Assembly: GCF_014191505.1 (NCBI RefSeq)
Contig: NZ_JACHWS010000001.1
Span: forward strand, 1 to 64,000
Reading direction: 5' to 3'
From: Hoyosella altamirensis
Lineage (GTDB): Bacteria; Actinomycetota; Actinomycetes; Mycobacteriales; Mycobacteriaceae
Length of the DNA: 64,000 bases
The notes beneath the pieces were generated by a model. That model worked only from the letters and a program-made list of their open reading frames with translations. It made no database searches and was not told where the DNA came from. The position numbers were made by a program, and so were the translations under genes. This document shows positions 1-8,806 of this stretch, piece by piece. The first letter of the stretch is position 1. The number at the start of each line of letters is the position of its first letter.

Positions 1-13
1 AACACGCGTGTAA

Positions 14-60
14 CTGCGAAATTGCGCGATGTGTGCGTTAGTGGACTTCGCAGATTTCGC
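14..60. promoter_or_regulatory. Overlapping inverted repeats upstream of the element repressor gene
   Basis: CTGCGAA (14-20) is the exact reverse complement of TTCGCAG (47-53), and GCGAAAT (16-22) is the exact reverse complement of ATTTCGC (54-60). The repeats end just before the XRE repressor start. Placement and symmetry suggest operator half-sites for autorepression; this is inference from position only, and the window edge may hide further copies. Confidence 0.35.
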
Positions 61-65
61 GGTAC

Positions 66-686
66 ATGCTGAACCCCATGAGCGATTCAGATGCGCCAGC
101 AGAGGCACGGCTGATCCGGCGCACCAGAGCCGCGCAGATTCCCAAGCTGTCAATCCGGAGGGCGGCAGAGCTCGCAGGGATCAGCGAGGGACGATGGCGG
201 CAGATTGAATCAGGCTTCCAATGGGTTAGGGCGGGTGACAAAGCCCGAGTCGATGCACCACCGGAGACGCTCGCGCGAATGGCTTCCGTGCTGGGGATAA
301 GCGCTCGCGAGTTGAAGGAGGCCGGAAGGTCAGATGCCGCCAGCTTCCTAATGGCCTTGCAGGAGAACGAGCGCCGGATCAAGGAGCATGAGCGACATTT
401 CGCGGGTGCACTTTCACAAGTATCTGATGAGGAGCTTCTTGATGAGCTGGGCCGCCGCCTACGAGCTAAACAACGCCGCAGCGCACTCACCGACGACGAA
501 CAAGTTCAACGCCAAATGGAGATCGATCGGGGTGTGCGCCCGAACTTAGACCTCACGTCAGAAGGCAGGCGAAGACTCGGCGTCGTCCCACCAGAGGACC
601 CAACCCCCGACTTCGACGACGAACAACTCGCAGCACACGAGCGCAAACCAGGGGACCGGCACACCAGCGACGACCAGGAGGACTAG
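66..686 (+). CDS. XRE-family (HTH) transcriptional regulator of an integrated element
   Basis: A 206-residue protein with a helix-turn-helix near residues 28-80: IRRAAELAGISEGRWRQIES is the typical XRE recognition-helix region, followed by the LARMASVLGISARELKEAG stretch of Cro/C1-type domains. The remainder is charged and probably helical (ERRIKEHERH, ELLDELGRRLRAK). It most likely represses element genes. A downstream gene at 1543 encodes an ImmA/IrrE-type protease, the partner that cleaves XRE repressors in ICEBs1-like systems. The start may be ATG 66 or ATG 78; neither has a convincing ribosome binding site. A second small gene follows after 3 bases, suggesting an operon. Confidence 0.8.
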   Translation: MLNPMSDSDAPAEARLIRRTRAAQIPKLSIRRAAELAGISEGRWRQIESGFQWVRAGDKARVDAPPETLARMASVLGISARELKEAGRSDAASFLMALQENERRIKEHERHFAGALSQVSDEELLDELGRRLRAKQRRSALTDDEQVQRQMEIDRGVRPNLDLTSEGRRRLGVVPPEDPTPDFDDEQLAAHERKPGDRHTSDDQED

Positions 687-689
687 CCA

Positions 690-998
690 ATGACCGCATA
701 CCTGATGTTCAAGCACCTCGACGTGTGCTACCGCTTCGCAAACGAAACCGTCGAATCCCTCGAAGCCCACGTCGCTGACTGGATGAGCCGCGGCCTCGTC
801 ATTCGCATGCCGACCGTTATTAATGGGCAGGCCCGCTCAGCGCTCATCATCAACCTGGCCGCCACGCAATTCGCGGTCATTGTCGAAGAAGCCCCAGAAG
901 ATCGTGAGACAGAAGCTGGGCGGCGCGATCAGGGTCGTCGGCTGCAAGATGCCGAGGTGCTAGAACAAGGCGGCTGGCGTCCCCTGGAAGCGCTGTAG
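690..998 (+). CDS. Small hypothetical protein of the integrated element
   Basis: A 102-residue protein beginning 3 bases after the XRE regulator gene, so probably co-transcribed and translationally coupled (an AGGAGG-like stretch lies at the end of the upstream gene). The first 75 residues look like a compact alpha/beta domain (ALIINLAATQFAVIVEEA strand); the last 25 are charged (EDRETEAGRRDQGRRL). I do not recognise a family. Position between repressor and protease genes suggests an accessory lysogeny or element-maintenance function, but no sequence motif supports a specific role. Confidence 0.55.
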   Translation: MTAYLMFKHLDVCYRFANETVESLEAHVADWMSRGLVIRMPTVINGQARSALIINLAATQFAVIVEEAPEDRETEAGRRDQGRRLQDAEVLEQGGWRPLEAL

Positions 999-1104
999 CG
1001 TCCGGACCGTCATTGCTACCCGGCGATTCTGGAAATCTCGTACCGCCAGTGTCCCTGGCTCCACGGAAAAGAACCCTGAGCATTTCGGAAAGCAACGAGG
1101 CCAT

Positions 1105-1422
1105 GTGAGCGACGATAAACCTGACGAGTGCAGCAGCACTCAAATCCCCGATGTCGTGCCCTTCAACACGCTGCACACCCATCCCATCCCCGCGGAACTG
1201 AAACTGGCGCGACTGCTGCGTGACTACCTCGCCGACAGCCTGCCAAAACTGCCTGAGGACCAACGAGGCATGTTCCCCATGCTGGCTGGCGCCACGGTGT
1301 ACCCAACTCAGAAGCTTGAACAGGGTATCCGCAGGCTTGAGGCGCGAGTGAAGAAGCTTGAAGTGACCGTGGCCGCGCAGGCGGTGCGCATTAGTGAGCT
1401 TGAGCGTCGGCTGAACGAATGA
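1105..1422 (+). CDS. Small protein with C-terminal coiled coil, integrated element
   Basis: A 105-residue protein. GTG 1105 is preferred: the ATG at 1103 reads into TGA at once, and AACGAGG lies about 5 bases upstream of the GTG. Residues from about 67 to 105 form a heptad pattern (LEQGIRRLEARVKKLEV, then ISELERRLNE), so a short dimerising coiled coil is likely. The N-terminal half has no family I recognise. It lies in the same direction as the repressor and protease genes in the right end of the element. Confidence 0.5.
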   Translation: MSDDKPDECSSTQIPDVVPFNTLHTHPIPAELKLARLLRDYLADSLPKLPEDQRGMFPMLAGATVYPTQKLEQGIRRLEARVKKLEVTVAAQAVRISELERRLNE

Positions 1423-1436
1423 TGCTCGTGTTGTCT

Positions 1437-1459
1437 ACGCGGAAAACGCGGTTACGCGG
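1437..1459. repeat. Three tandem ACGCGG repeats
   Basis: ACGCGG occurs at 1437-1442, 1446-1451 and 1454-1459, 9 and 8 bases apart, in the gap before the ImmA-like gene. Regular spacing close to one helical turn suggests a protein-binding array, perhaps for the element repressor. No binding protein can be assigned from sequence alone. Confidence 0.35.
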
Positions 1460-1462
1460 TAA

Positions 1463-1541
1463 TTCGGTGGGTGTCGTTCGAACGGTCTAATCTCCAGTTG
1501 ATGTCGTGAAATCTGTCAGCATCTCACGCTAAATTCGAACG
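1463..1541 (+). promoter_or_regulatory. Probable promoter with repeated TTCGAACG operator-like sites before the ImmA-like gene
   Basis: A -10-like TCTAAT lies at 1486-1491, with a weak -35 (TTCGGT, 1463-1468) 17 bases upstream. A perfect 10-base palindrome CGTTCGAACG (1475-1484) sits between them. TTCGAACG recurs at 1534-1541, immediately before the start codon at 1543. The arrangement suggests a repressor that binds within the promoter and at the translation start. It does not match the spaced mycobacterial LexA box. Assignment is inference. Confidence 0.4.
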
Positions 1542-1542
1542 C

Positions 1543-1950
1543 ATGTACGACCCATTCGCTGACCTAATGACCCGCTACCCCCAAATCCCGCTGCACGACC
1601 ACATCCCGCTCCCGGACTGGATGAACGGATGCACCGACGGCCGCAGCATCTGGCTGCACCCCCGCCTGGTGCCCACCTGCAAACGCTGCACCCTCACCCA
1701 CGAAATCGTTCACCTCGAACGCGGCACCCACACAACAGGCCCCTACCAAAGCAGAGAAGAACGCATCGTCGACCGCGTCGCAGCAAGACGGCTCATCAAA
1801 ATCGAACACCTCGCCAATGCACTGAAATGGACCAGAAACCACTACGAGCTCGCAGAAGAACTCAGCGTGTCCCCACACATGCTCCGAGTGCGGATGGAAA
1901 CACTCAGCAACACCGAACACCTGCACCTCACGGAGGCTCTTGCTGGCTAG
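1543..1950 (+). CDS. ImmA/IrrE family metallo-endopeptidase
   Basis: A 135-residue protein with the zinc-protease motif HEIVH at residues 53-57, followed by EERIVDRVAARRLI, where an acidic third ligand of ImmA/IrrE enzymes usually lies. Members cleave XRE-type repressors and induce the element after DNA damage or cell-cell signals; ImmA of ICEBs1 is the model. The XRE gene at 66 is the likely substrate. The C-terminal part (ELAEELSVSPHMLRVRMETL) resembles the helix-turn-helix-like tail common in actinobacterial members. The stop overlaps that of the opposing integrase gene by four bases (CTAG, 1947-1950). Confidence 0.8.
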   Translation: MYDPFADLMTRYPQIPLHDHIPLPDWMNGCTDGRSIWLHPRLVPTCKRCTLTHEIVHLERGTHTTGPYQSREERIVDRVAARRLIKIEHLANALKWTRNHYELAEELSVSPHMLRVRMETLSNTEHLHLTEALAG

Positions 1951-3401
1951 AAGCCCGTAGGTGCGACCTCCACTGACAAGTCGCGCGCGCAGTATTTCCG
2001 CGGTCCGCGCTGAGACGACCGAAGAATCCTCACACGACACGTCGCGCGAATCACCTCCCTGCGCTGCATCAACGCTAACCCCTCCCACGTGTCAAACGCG
2101 TTCTCCCCAGCCAGCTGCGCAACCAGTGGCGAAAGCACAACGTGTTTCGCGCGCCGTTCCAACTGGGCGATCTCACCCAACAGCCTGCCCTCGATCCGCG
2201 CGAAAGCCGCAGGGGTGATCTCCCCACCTGCTGCTGCATCCGTGAAAGCGTCAAGCCGCTGCCGGAGTGCGCGGATGTCATCCTGAGCCTGGCGTCCCTC
2301 ACCACGTTCTTCTGGCGTGAGCTGCTGAATGTCCCAACGCCGCAACGCCGTCAACAATGTGTCCGTGACCTGCAAATCCACCATGTCCACACGTCGGCCC
2401 ACACAAGACGACTTCGAGCATTGATAGCGGGGTGTCTTCAGTCCCTTCGGCCCGAAATACCGCACAGGCGAATCGCACACGTCGCACAATGCGATCCCCG
2501 TCAGAAGGTGCTTCACATCGCAGCCCCTGTACGTCGCGCGCGCTGGATCAGTGAGGATCGCGATCAGCCGGTGGTGCTCGTCGACCGTGATGAGCGGCTC
2601 CCACGCGCCCTCCCCAACGACGGTGCCGCGGTGAGTGAGCAGTCCCGCGTAGGTCGGTGTGACGATCATTGTGCGTAACCGCTGTCTGATCCACTCCGGG
2701 GCTGGTGCACGGTCGCCGCCGACAGACGGGGGAGTGACGCCCCGCTGGTTGAGGTTGGTGCTGATGCTGTTGATCGGCTCGCCAGCTAGCAGGCGAGCCA
2801 CAATCTCTCTGACGATCGGCGCGGTCACGGGGCACGGTTGCCATCCCTCGGTGCGGCCTGTCCCGGGGTTTATTATCCTCCGGTAACCGTAGGGCATGCG
2901 CCCGTTCGGTTTTCCCTGATTCAGCCGGGAGCGTTTCCCGCGGAGTACGCGTTCCCGGAGTTGTTCGACTTCTTTCTCCGATAGCAGAGCATCGAGCCCC
3001 GTAGTGAAGCGATCATCGCCTTTGGTGAGGTCGTAGAGGCGGCCGGAGTAGGACCAGTACACGCCTTTCGCCGCGCAGAGGTCACGCAACTGGGTATAGG
3101 CGGCGAGGTCACGTTGCGCCCTTGATGCTTCCCAGGTCACGAGCACATCGCCAGGGGAGAGGGTCTCTTTCAGCCGCTCGTAGGCGGGACGCTGGCGCCC
3201 GGAGTGGCGGGATGCGCCCATGTCGTTGTCGGTCAGGACTTCCGCAACATGCCAGTTGTTGCGCGCGCAGATCGCGCGGCACTCGTGTTCCTGGTCAGCG
3301 ACTGATTTGCCGTGCCCGGTGGTGTCGCTGGAGACACGGCAGTACAGGATAGCGCGGGAGATCGGGGTGTGAGGCACGTGACCAGCATAAACAACAGGCA
3401 C
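1947..3401 (-). CDS. Large serine recombinase (site-specific integrase)
   Basis: A 484-residue serine integrase that would catalyse attP x attB recombination. The N-terminal resolvase domain has the catalytic motif YCRVSSD with nucleophile Ser24 and the conserved RAQRDLAAYTQLRDLC region. A recombinase domain follows (NGRMPYGYRRI, then TPTYAG), then a zinc ribbon near residues 305-335 (CDVC ... CSKSSC), and a helical C-terminal segment. Length is close to the Bxb1 and phiRv1 integrases. GTG 3401 or GTG 3377 could be the start. It lies at the very edge of the element, beside the interrupted NlpC/P60 gene, as expected for an integrase next to its attachment site. Confidence 0.92.
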   Translation of the reverse strand: MPVVYAGHVPHTPISRAILYCRVSSDTTGHGKSVADQEHECRAICARNNWHVAEVLTDNDMGASRHSGRQRPAYERLKETLSPGDVLVTWEASRAQRDLAAYTQLRDLCAAKGVYWSYSGRLYDLTKGDDRFTTGLDALLSEKEVEQLRERVLRGKRSRLNQGKPNGRMPYGYRRIINPGTGRTEGWQPCPVTAPIVREIVARLLAGEPINSISTNLNQRGVTPPSVGGDRAPAPEWIRQRLRTMIVTPTYAGLLTHRGTVVGEGAWEPLITVDEHHRLIAILTDPARATYRGCDVKHLLTGIALCDVCDSPVRYFGPKGLKTPRYQCSKSSCVGRRVDMVDLQVTDTLLTALRRWDIQQLTPEERGEGRQAQDDIRALRQRLDAFTDAAAGGEITPAAFARIEGRLLGEIAQLERRAKHVVLSPLVAQLAGENAFDTWEGLALMQRREVIRATCRVRILRSSQRGPRKYCARDLSVEVAPTGF

Positions 3402-4354
3402 CCTTTTTCACGGTTGGTTTCCACCATCTGACCGTTGCCAATCACCATGGCGACGTGACCATCCCACACGGCCAGGTCACCCGCCATCAATTGATCAGGC
3501 CTGACGGGCGTACCGACATTCTGCTCCTGAGCGAGCCGGGGAATTTCTATCCCAGCCTGTGCATACGACCATTGAGTCAGCCCGCTGCAGTCGAATCCCG
3601 CACCCGGTGTTGTGCCACCCCAAACATAGGGCACGCCCCGCTGGCTGAGTGCGTTGCGCACCGCGTCGGCAGCCTGTGGAGTAGGGGCAGACGCGATGCT
3701 GCCGTCCGGTAGTTGGACTATCGCGCCGCCCCCGGAAGCGGTCTCGAATGATCCGTTCGCCGGCAAAACATCGGACTGGCCACCGAACGCGGCGGCAGCG
3801 GCAGAACCGTATCCCTGATCGGCGATACCCGGCCCGGGGGCCGCCGGGATGCGAATATCTGCCCCTAGCGTGTTGAGTCCGCCGGCGTTCGATGACAACT
3901 CGCTGCTCAAGCGGATGACGACGTCAAGGGCACGGGACAGGTGATCGAGTGCTTCTTTCAGCAGGGTGAGCTGGCCAAGCGGGTGAGCGAGGAGGGTTTC
4001 CGCGTGCTGCAGAATACGCATGAATGACGCGCCAATCGCCGCGAGCTCACCGACGCCGCGCAGCACCGACTCCGCTGCGGACAACCAGCTGAATCCCAGG
4101 CTTTGTCCGTGCGTGGCCAGCTGGCCGGCAGCGTTTCCGAAGTCAAGTCCCTTAGCCGCGGCAGCATCCGCGGCGTGACCACGCCATGCCCCTTCGAGTT
4201 GTCTCACGGAGCTGAGTCCAAGATCGCTGACTTGGTTGAGCGTCCCCGCGACGTGCGTAAGTTCCCTCATCGGATCAGTCGCTGGCATCTGCCCGGTGCC
4301 TAGGGTTGCAGCGAGGTCGTCGAGGGGCTTCTTCAGCAGTGCGACGTCGATCAT
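3233..4354 (-). CDS. WXG-type NlpC/P60 peptidoglycan hydrolase, C-terminus replaced by element insertion
   Basis: A 373-residue reading frame whose first 312 residues are a secreted cell-wall hydrolase. The N-terminal helical domain has a WXG-like motif (W57-R58-G59), typical of type VII secretion substrates. An Ala/Gly-rich linker follows, then an NlpC/P60 domain (VPYVWGGTTPGAGFDCSGLT) with probable catalytic Cys256, His300 (WDGHVAM) and Glu312 (GNGQMVE). After Glu312 the normal last strands, roughly 25 residues in relatives, are missing, and about 60 unrelated residues from the integrated element follow up to 3233. The product may be inactive or unstable. It overlaps the EspC-like gene by 4 bases (ATGA), so the pair was a type VII operon. 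Confidence 0.8.
   Translation of the reverse strand: MIDVALLKKPLDDLAATLGTGQMPATDPMRELTHVAGTLNQVSDLGLSSVRQLEGAWRGHAADAAAAKGLDFGNAAGQLATHGQSLGFSWLSAAESVLRGVGELAAIGASFMRILQHAETLLAHPLGQLTLLKEALDHLSRALDVVIRLSSELSSNAGGLNTLGADIRIPAAPGPGIADQGYGSAAAAAFGGQSDVLPANGSFETASGGGAIVQLPDGSIASAPTPQAADAVRNALSQRGVPYVWGGTTPGAGFDCSGLTQWSYAQAGIEIPRLAQEQNVGTPVRPDQLMAGDLAVWDGHVAMVIGNGQMVETNREKGCLLFMLVTCLTPRSPALSCTAVSPATPPGTANQSLTRNTSAARSARATTGMLRKS
3402..3421. other. Element-chromosome junction (attL or attR) within an NlpC/P60 gene
   Basis: On the minus strand the NlpC/P60 reading frame matches its family up to the catalytic Glu codon (3419-3421) and then continues into unrelated residues (TNREKGCLLF...) running into the integrase start region. 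The junction therefore lies in or very near 3402-3421. Only one side of the element is in the window, so the core dinucleotide cannot be defined from this sequence. Confidence 0.65.
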
Positions 4355-4674
4355 TGGCTCATCTCCTGCACCGGGCCCCCGAGCGCGGCAGAGAACGCTG
4401 CGTCGCGGGTCGTATAAGCCTGTGCGGTCACCGTAGCGGCGGACGACATCGCGTCGGCCACGTGCGCGAGGGAATTGAGAGCTGAGGCGTATCGCTGCCG
4501 CGCGGTGTTGAAGGCCGTCAGATAGTCACTGCCGATCAGTCCGAGTGCTGGCGCTAACTGCGCAGGCTCGAGCGCAGCCACCGAGGCCGAGGCCATGGTG
4601 AGACGTGTCCTCTGTTCCTCCACGCACACCCCGAACCGGCGAATCTCCTCTGGCGCCGCAACCAGTTCGCTCAA
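4351..4674 (-). CDS. EspC-like type VII secretion target protein
   Basis: A 107-residue small helical protein. TTG 4674 is chosen because GAGGGGAG lies about 7 bases upstream and longer versions would run into upp. The sequence is rich in Ala/Ser helices ([37 protein letters not shown]), as in the EspC/ESX-1 secreted family (PF10824), which are secreted by or partner type VII systems. It overlaps the downstream WXG-NlpC/P60 gene by 4 bases, a pairing common in Rhodococcus and Nocardia. No ESX core genes lie in this window, so the transport machinery must be elsewhere. Confidence 0.65.
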   Translation of the reverse strand: MSELVAAPEEIRRFGVCVEEQRTRLTMASASVAALEPAQLAPALGLIGSDYLTAFNTARQRYASALNSLAHVADAMSSAATVTAQAYTTRDAAFSAALGGPVQEMSQ

Positions 4675-4804
4675 GGCCGTCTCCCCTCTTCTGTCGGTCC
4701 ATCTCGTCAGTCGCACATTTCTGCCGCTGAGAAGGTGGGACGCATCGCGACGGCCGAACGGTTCCATTCGGTGGCGAAAATCTTTTACCGATATGCTCGC
4801 GACT

Positions 4805-5434
4805 ATGGACACGCTGGTTGTCGATCACCCTTTAGCCGCCGTACGCCTGACATTGATGCGCGATGCGCGCAGCGACAGTGCAGTGTTCCGGAATTCGCTG
4901 CGCGAACTGACGCAGATGCTCGTATATGAGGCGATGCGAACGGCGAAAGTCGCGGCATTCGACGTCGCAACTCCGGTAGCGACCGCGACCGGCTTCCGGT
5001 TGCAGGACCCGCCGCTGCTTGTGCCTGTGCTGCGTGCTGGGCTGGGCATGGCTGATCAGGCGAGCGTCATGATCCCCGAAGCGCAGACCGGGTTCGTGGG
5101 TATGGCACGCGACGAGACAACACACAAGCCGGTGCCCTATCTCGAGGCGCTGCCGCAGCGCCTCGAGGGCAGGCCTGTGTTCGTTCTCGACCCCATGCTC
5201 GCCACGGGAGGTTCGATGCTCTACACGCTCGAACTGCTCGCGGAGCGCGGCGCGTCAGACATTACGGCTATCTGTGTCGTCGCGGCGCCAGAAGGGATCA
5301 AGGCCCTCGAGCGATTGGGATACCCGGTACGTCTCGTGACAGCCGCTGTCGATGCGGAGCTCAACGATGACGCCTTCATCGTGCCTGGGCTTGGAGACGC
5401 GGGAGATCGTCAGTTCGGTCCCCGCTATAGCTGA
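4805..5434 (+). CDS. upp: Uracil phosphoribosyltransferase
   Basis: A 209-residue enzyme of pyrimidine salvage (uracil + PRPP to UMP). ATG 4805 ([16 protein letters not shown]) aligns with the known N-terminus of mycobacterial Upp; ATG 4793 is an alternative only 4 codons longer. The PRPP loop is [11 protein letters not shown], and the uracil-binding C-terminus GDAGDRQFG is intact. It is divergent from the EspC-like gene and convergent with pmmB, separated from it by only 4 bases. The same upp/pmmB/deoD neighbourhood occurs in M. tuberculosis (Rv3309-Rv3307). Confidence 0.95.
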   Translation: MDTLVVDHPLAAVRLTLMRDARSDSAVFRNSLRELTQMLVYEAMRTAKVAAFDVATPVATATGFRLQDPPLLVPVLRAGLGMADQASVMIPEAQTGFVGMARDETTHKPVPYLEALPQRLEGRPVFVLDPMLATGGSMLYTLELLAERGASDITAICVVAAPEGIKALERLGYPVRLVTAAVDAELNDDAFIVPGLGDAGDRQFGPRYS

Positions 5435-5438
5435 GCAG

Positions 5439-7028
5439 TCAGAGCGAAGCAGCGAACGTCCGGCCCGCATCGATCAGTTTGCTCGCCGCAGCACGTGACC
5501 CTGGACTGTTGTCGTCCATAGCCGCTTCGAGATAGCACTTTAGCTTCGGCTCGGTGCCTGAGGGACGCACGACGATGCGAAGGTGCCTGCCGCGCAACAC
5601 GACCGCATCGGTCCGGCGCTGCCCGCGCAGCGTCAGCATGTCAGTCACCTCGATCTGCTCACCGCCGATTTCGGCTGGCATGGCACCGCGCAGCCGGGCC
5701 ATCGCGTCAGCAATACCGTGAAGCGATGCGAAACGGCGGGAGACCTGGGCGGTGATATGAACTCCGTGCTCGTCCATCAATGTGCTGAGCGCGTCGAGGA
5801 GGGTGCTGTTTGCGGACTTCAGGGACGCTGCGAGGTCACACGCGACGACGGCAGCGGAAATGCCGTCTTTGTCGAGAACTGTGTGGGGGTCGGCGCAGAT
5901 GCCGATCGCTTCCTCATAGGCGTACACCAGGCCTGAACCGGCTCGCACGAGCCACTTGAAACCCGTCAGGGTCTCTGCATACCGCGCGCCGTACGCGGCG
6001 GCGATCTTGCCCAGCATCGAGGAGGACACAATGGTCGTTGCGACTAGCCGGTCCCCGGTCGTGTGGCGCAGCACGTGATCGCCCAGGAGCACGCCGGTCT
6101 CGTCGCCAGACAGCATCCGCCAGCCCCCGGGCGCAGGTACGCCAATGGCGCATCTGTCCGCATCTGGGTCCAGTGCCACCGCGATGTCGGCCTCTACCTC
6201 GGCTGCGAGCGACAACAGGAGATCGGATGCGCCGGGCTCCTCAGGGTTCGGAAAGCGGACTGTGGGGAAAGCGGGATCGGGCTCGAACTGTTCACGCACC
6301 AGATGAATATCGGTGAATCCGGCACCCCGGAGCGCTGCGACGGCAGTTTCGCCACCGACGCCGTGCATCGCGGTAAGCGCCACCCTGATGTTGCGTTGCG
6401 GTGTGCGAGGGAGCGTGGCAACGCGGTGAAGGTAACTCGTCACGATCTCATCACCTGACGCCTCAACCGGCTGCCGGGGCACTGATGTGGCACCGGGGGC
6501 AGCGGCGATCAACTTTTCGATCTCACGGTCCGCAGGAGCCACGAGTTGCGCGCCCCCATCGAGGTACAGCTTGTACCCGTTGTCCTCGGGAGGATTGTGC
6601 GACGCGGTGATTTGTATCCCTGCTGCCGCACCTAGTTTGCGCGTTGCATAGGCAACCAGTGGCGTCGGCAGCGGTCGTGGCAGAAGCACGACGCGAAAGC
6701 ACGCTCCGGCCATGACTTCGGCTGCGGCACGGGCAAAAGATTCAGAACCTCGGCGGGTATCGCGGCCCACGACCACTGTCGAACCGCCGAGGCAGCGCCC
6801 CTGCAACCACGCTGCGATACCCGCAGTGGTGCGTGTGACCACCGCGATGTTCATTCCGTTGGGTCCTGCCCGGACGGGTCCGCGGATGCCTGCGGTACCG
6901 AATGTCAGGGGCGCAGCGAAACGTTCAGCGAGTAGCTCGGGGTCAAGTGCGCGTAGTTCGTCTCGGGTTGCCGGGTCAGGATCAGCGTCGATCCATGCGG
7001 CAATGATGCCGGGATCGACTTGAGTCAC
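5439..7028 (-). CDS. pmmB: Phospho-sugar mutase (phosphomannomutase/phosphoglucomutase PmmB)
   Basis: A 529-residue alpha-D-phosphohexomutase. The phosphoserine loop [15 protein letters not shown], the metal loop DPDADRC, the sugar loop YAYEEAIG and the C-terminal phosphate-binding motif [10 protein letters not shown] are all present in order, so it should be active on hexose or pentose phosphates. It starts at GTG 7028, overlapping the stop of the upstream purine nucleoside phosphorylase gene by 4 bases (GTGA), indicating coupled translation. Pairing with a nucleoside phosphorylase suggests a role in interconverting ribose-1-phosphate as well as hexose phosphates, but substrate cannot be read from sequence. 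Confidence 0.93.
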   Translation of the reverse strand: MTQVDPGIIAAWIDADPDPATRDELRALDPELLAERFAAPLTFGTAGIRGPVRAGPNGMNIAVVTRTTAGIAAWLQGRCLGGSTVVVGRDTRRGSESFARAAAEVMAGACFRVVLLPRPLPTPLVAYATRKLGAAAGIQITASHNPPEDNGYKLYLDGGAQLVAPADREIEKLIAAAPGATSVPRQPVEASGDEIVTSYLHRVATLPRTPQRNIRVALTAMHGVGGETAVAALRGAGFTDIHLVREQFEPDPAFPTVRFPNPEEPGASDLLLSLAAEVEADIAVALDPDADRCAIGVPAPGGWRMLSGDETGVLLGDHVLRHTTGDRLVATTIVSSSMLGKIAAAYGARYAETLTGFKWLVRAGSGLVYAYEEAIGICADPHTVLDKDGISAAVVACDLAASLKSANSTLLDALSTLMDEHGVHITAQVSRRFASLHGIADAMARLRGAMPAEIGGEQIEVTDMLTLRGQRRTDAVVLRGRHLRIVVRPSGTEPKLKCYLEAAMDDNSPGSRAAASKLIDAGRTFAASL

Positions 7029-7837
7029 AGTCGCGTCACCAGATTGTGCAGGAGCGTGCCCATCCGCTGCGCGGCGGTCCGTCCGGCTTCGATGACATCT
7101 TCGTGACTTAGTGGCTCCCCGGTCATCCCGGCGGCCAGATTGGTGACTAGCGAGATACCGAGGACGCTCGCCCCTTCGGCGCGCGCGGTGATTGTCTCGT
7201 GAATCGTCGACATCCCGACTAAGTCGGCGCCGAGTGTCCGCAGCATTCTGATCTCGGCGGGTGTCTCGTAGTGCGGACCGGGAAGCCCGGCGTACACGCC
7301 TTCGGCCAGGGACGGTTCGATTTGCTGAGCGAGTTCACGCAGCTTCGGTGAGTACGCATCGACGAGATCGACGAATTGAGCGCCCATTAGTGGTGAACGC
7401 CCGGTCAGGTTGATGTGGTCGCTGATCAGCACCGGCTGTCCCACGTTCATGTCGCCACGGAGCCCACCTGCGGCGTTTGTCAGGATGATGGTGTGCGCTC
7501 CGGCCGCGCAGGCGGTGCGGATGGGGTGCACCACCGTCGATAGCGGATGCCCCTCGTACGCGTGTGCTCGGCCGAGCAGAACAAGGACATGAGTGCCGTC
7601 CACGGCCACCGACCGGATCTCACCTCCGTGCCCAACCGCGGTGGGGACCGCGAAGCCAGGCAGCTCTGGCATCGGGATCGTGGCAGTCGGTGCACCGAGG
7701 ACTGACGCCGCTGGCGCCCAGCCCGAACCGAGTACCACTGCGACTGTGTGCTCCGCGACGCCAGTTCGCGTCGCGATCGAATTCGCGGCGGCGCGGGCGA
7801 GGACGTGAGGATTGTCGATGTTTCTCACCCACACCAC
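7025..7837 (-). CDS. deoD: Purine nucleoside phosphorylase
   Basis: A 270-residue enzyme cleaving purine nucleosides with phosphate to base and ribose-1-phosphate. It is the trimeric class: VVLGSGWAP phosphate loop, [20 protein letters not shown] and the [10 protein letters not shown] purine-binding region, plus the VTNLAAGM segment. This is the orthologue of Rv3307. The start is one of GTG 7837, 7834 or 7828; the first is used here. It is followed by pmmB in the same operon. Confidence 0.93.
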   Translation of the reverse strand: MVWVRNIDNPHVLARAAANSIATRTGVAEHTVAVVLGSGWAPAASVLGAPTATIPMPELPGFAVPTAVGHGGEIRSVAVDGTHVLVLLGRAHAYEGHPLSTVVHPIRTACAAGAHTIILTNAAGGLRGDMNVGQPVLISDHINLTGRSPLMGAQFVDLVDAYSPKLRELAQQIEPSLAEGVYAGLPGPHYETPAEIRMLRTLGADLVGMSTIHETITARAEGASVLGISLVTNLAAGMTGEPLSHEDVIEAGRTAAQRMGTLLHNLVTRL

Positions 7838-7856
7838 CCTAGCGGCACTGCAGCGT

Positions 7857-8738
7857 TTATGACTGCGGTGGCACGGTCATCAGTGGGGACTGGCAGGTGT
7901 GGAGCAGAGCACGGCTCGTGGAACCGAGGAGCATGCCGGTGAAACCCCCACGCCCGCGATTGCCGACGACAACCAGACTAGCGGCGGCAGAAAGTTCGCT
8001 GAGGTATCTGACCGGCCGGTCCTGGATTACCACACGGCGAACCTCAACCTCTGGGTATTTCTCGCCCCAGCCTGCAAGCGACTCAGCGAGCCGGGCCTCT
8101 TCAGCTGTCACCATGTTTTCCCACGGCAGTCCTTGGTCGGAACGGAGGGCCTTCGGGAGTACGACGTCGCTCCATGCGTGCACGGCAATGAGCTGCGCCC
8201 CACGAACTGATGCCTCGGCGAACGCTATGTCGATGGCGGCCAAATTGTGCTCTGAACCGTCTACGCCCACGACCACCGGCGCTGAGGGTGCGGTGTCCCA
8301 TCCGGGCTGGAGCTCCTGAATCACCACCAGTGGTGCCGTGACGTGTGAGGCGACCGCGTGAGTAACCGACCCGACCATGCTCGCCTTAAAAGGGGAGAGG
8401 CCTCGCGAGCCGAGAACGAGCATGCGCGCATTGCGTGATTCCGCGATGAGATCCTCATGAGCGAACCCTGACAACACCGCGGTTTCGGCGTTTTCGATGC
8501 CAGCCTCCGCAGCGATACGGGCGGATTCCTTCAGCCGAGAAGCGGCGAACTGGCGGGCCTCCTCGAGGTAGGTAGTGGGGATCGCGAAGTCCCCCCAGAC
8601 CTGTGGCGGTCCATCGAGGGCGGAGACGATCCGTAGTGGCGCATCGTGGAGCACCGCTTCACGTGCGGCCCACCGGACAGCGCTTTCCGCCGCAGGTGAA
8701 CCGTCTGTTCCGACAATGATCGGCTGAGTAAGTGACAT
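7857..8738 (-). CDS. Universal stress protein, tandem UspA domains
   Basis: A 293-residue protein made of two UspA domains. The first begins [20 protein letters not shown] and ends with the nucleotide-binding [19 protein letters not shown]. The second begins [16 protein letters not shown] and ends with [17 protein letters not shown]. Both ATP-binding G-X2-G-X9-G(S) signatures are intact. Proteins of this kind (for example Rv3134c, Rv2623) belong to the DosR dormancy regulon. Here it lies immediately downstream of a DosR orthologue in the same direction, with a 113-base gap containing a short perfect palindrome. Confidence 0.93.
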   Translation of the reverse strand: MSLTQPIIVGTDGSPAAESAVRWAAREAVLHDAPLRIVSALDGPPQVWGDFAIPTTYLEEARQFAASRLKESARIAAEAGIENAETAVLSGFAHEDLIAESRNARMLVLGSRGLSPFKASMVGSVTHAVASHVTAPLVVIQELQPGWDTAPSAPVVVGVDGSEHNLAAIDIAFAEASVRGAQLIAVHAWSDVVLPKALRSDQGLPWENMVTAEEARLAESLAGWGEKYPEVEVRRVVIQDRPVRYLSELSAAASLVVVGNRGRGGFTGMLLGSTSRALLHTCQSPLMTVPPQS

Positions 8739-8806
8739 GGTGGCTGCTTTCCGTTGCTCGACTGCATGGACTGTTCCAAGTCTCGCCCTTGCAGACCGTC
8801 GTGTGG

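Noticed and set aside
1475-1484. Possible SOS (LexA) box at CGTTCGAACG
   Set aside because: The mycobacterial LexA site is TCGAAC-N4-GTTCGA; here the half-sites overlap with no spacer, so it does not fit.
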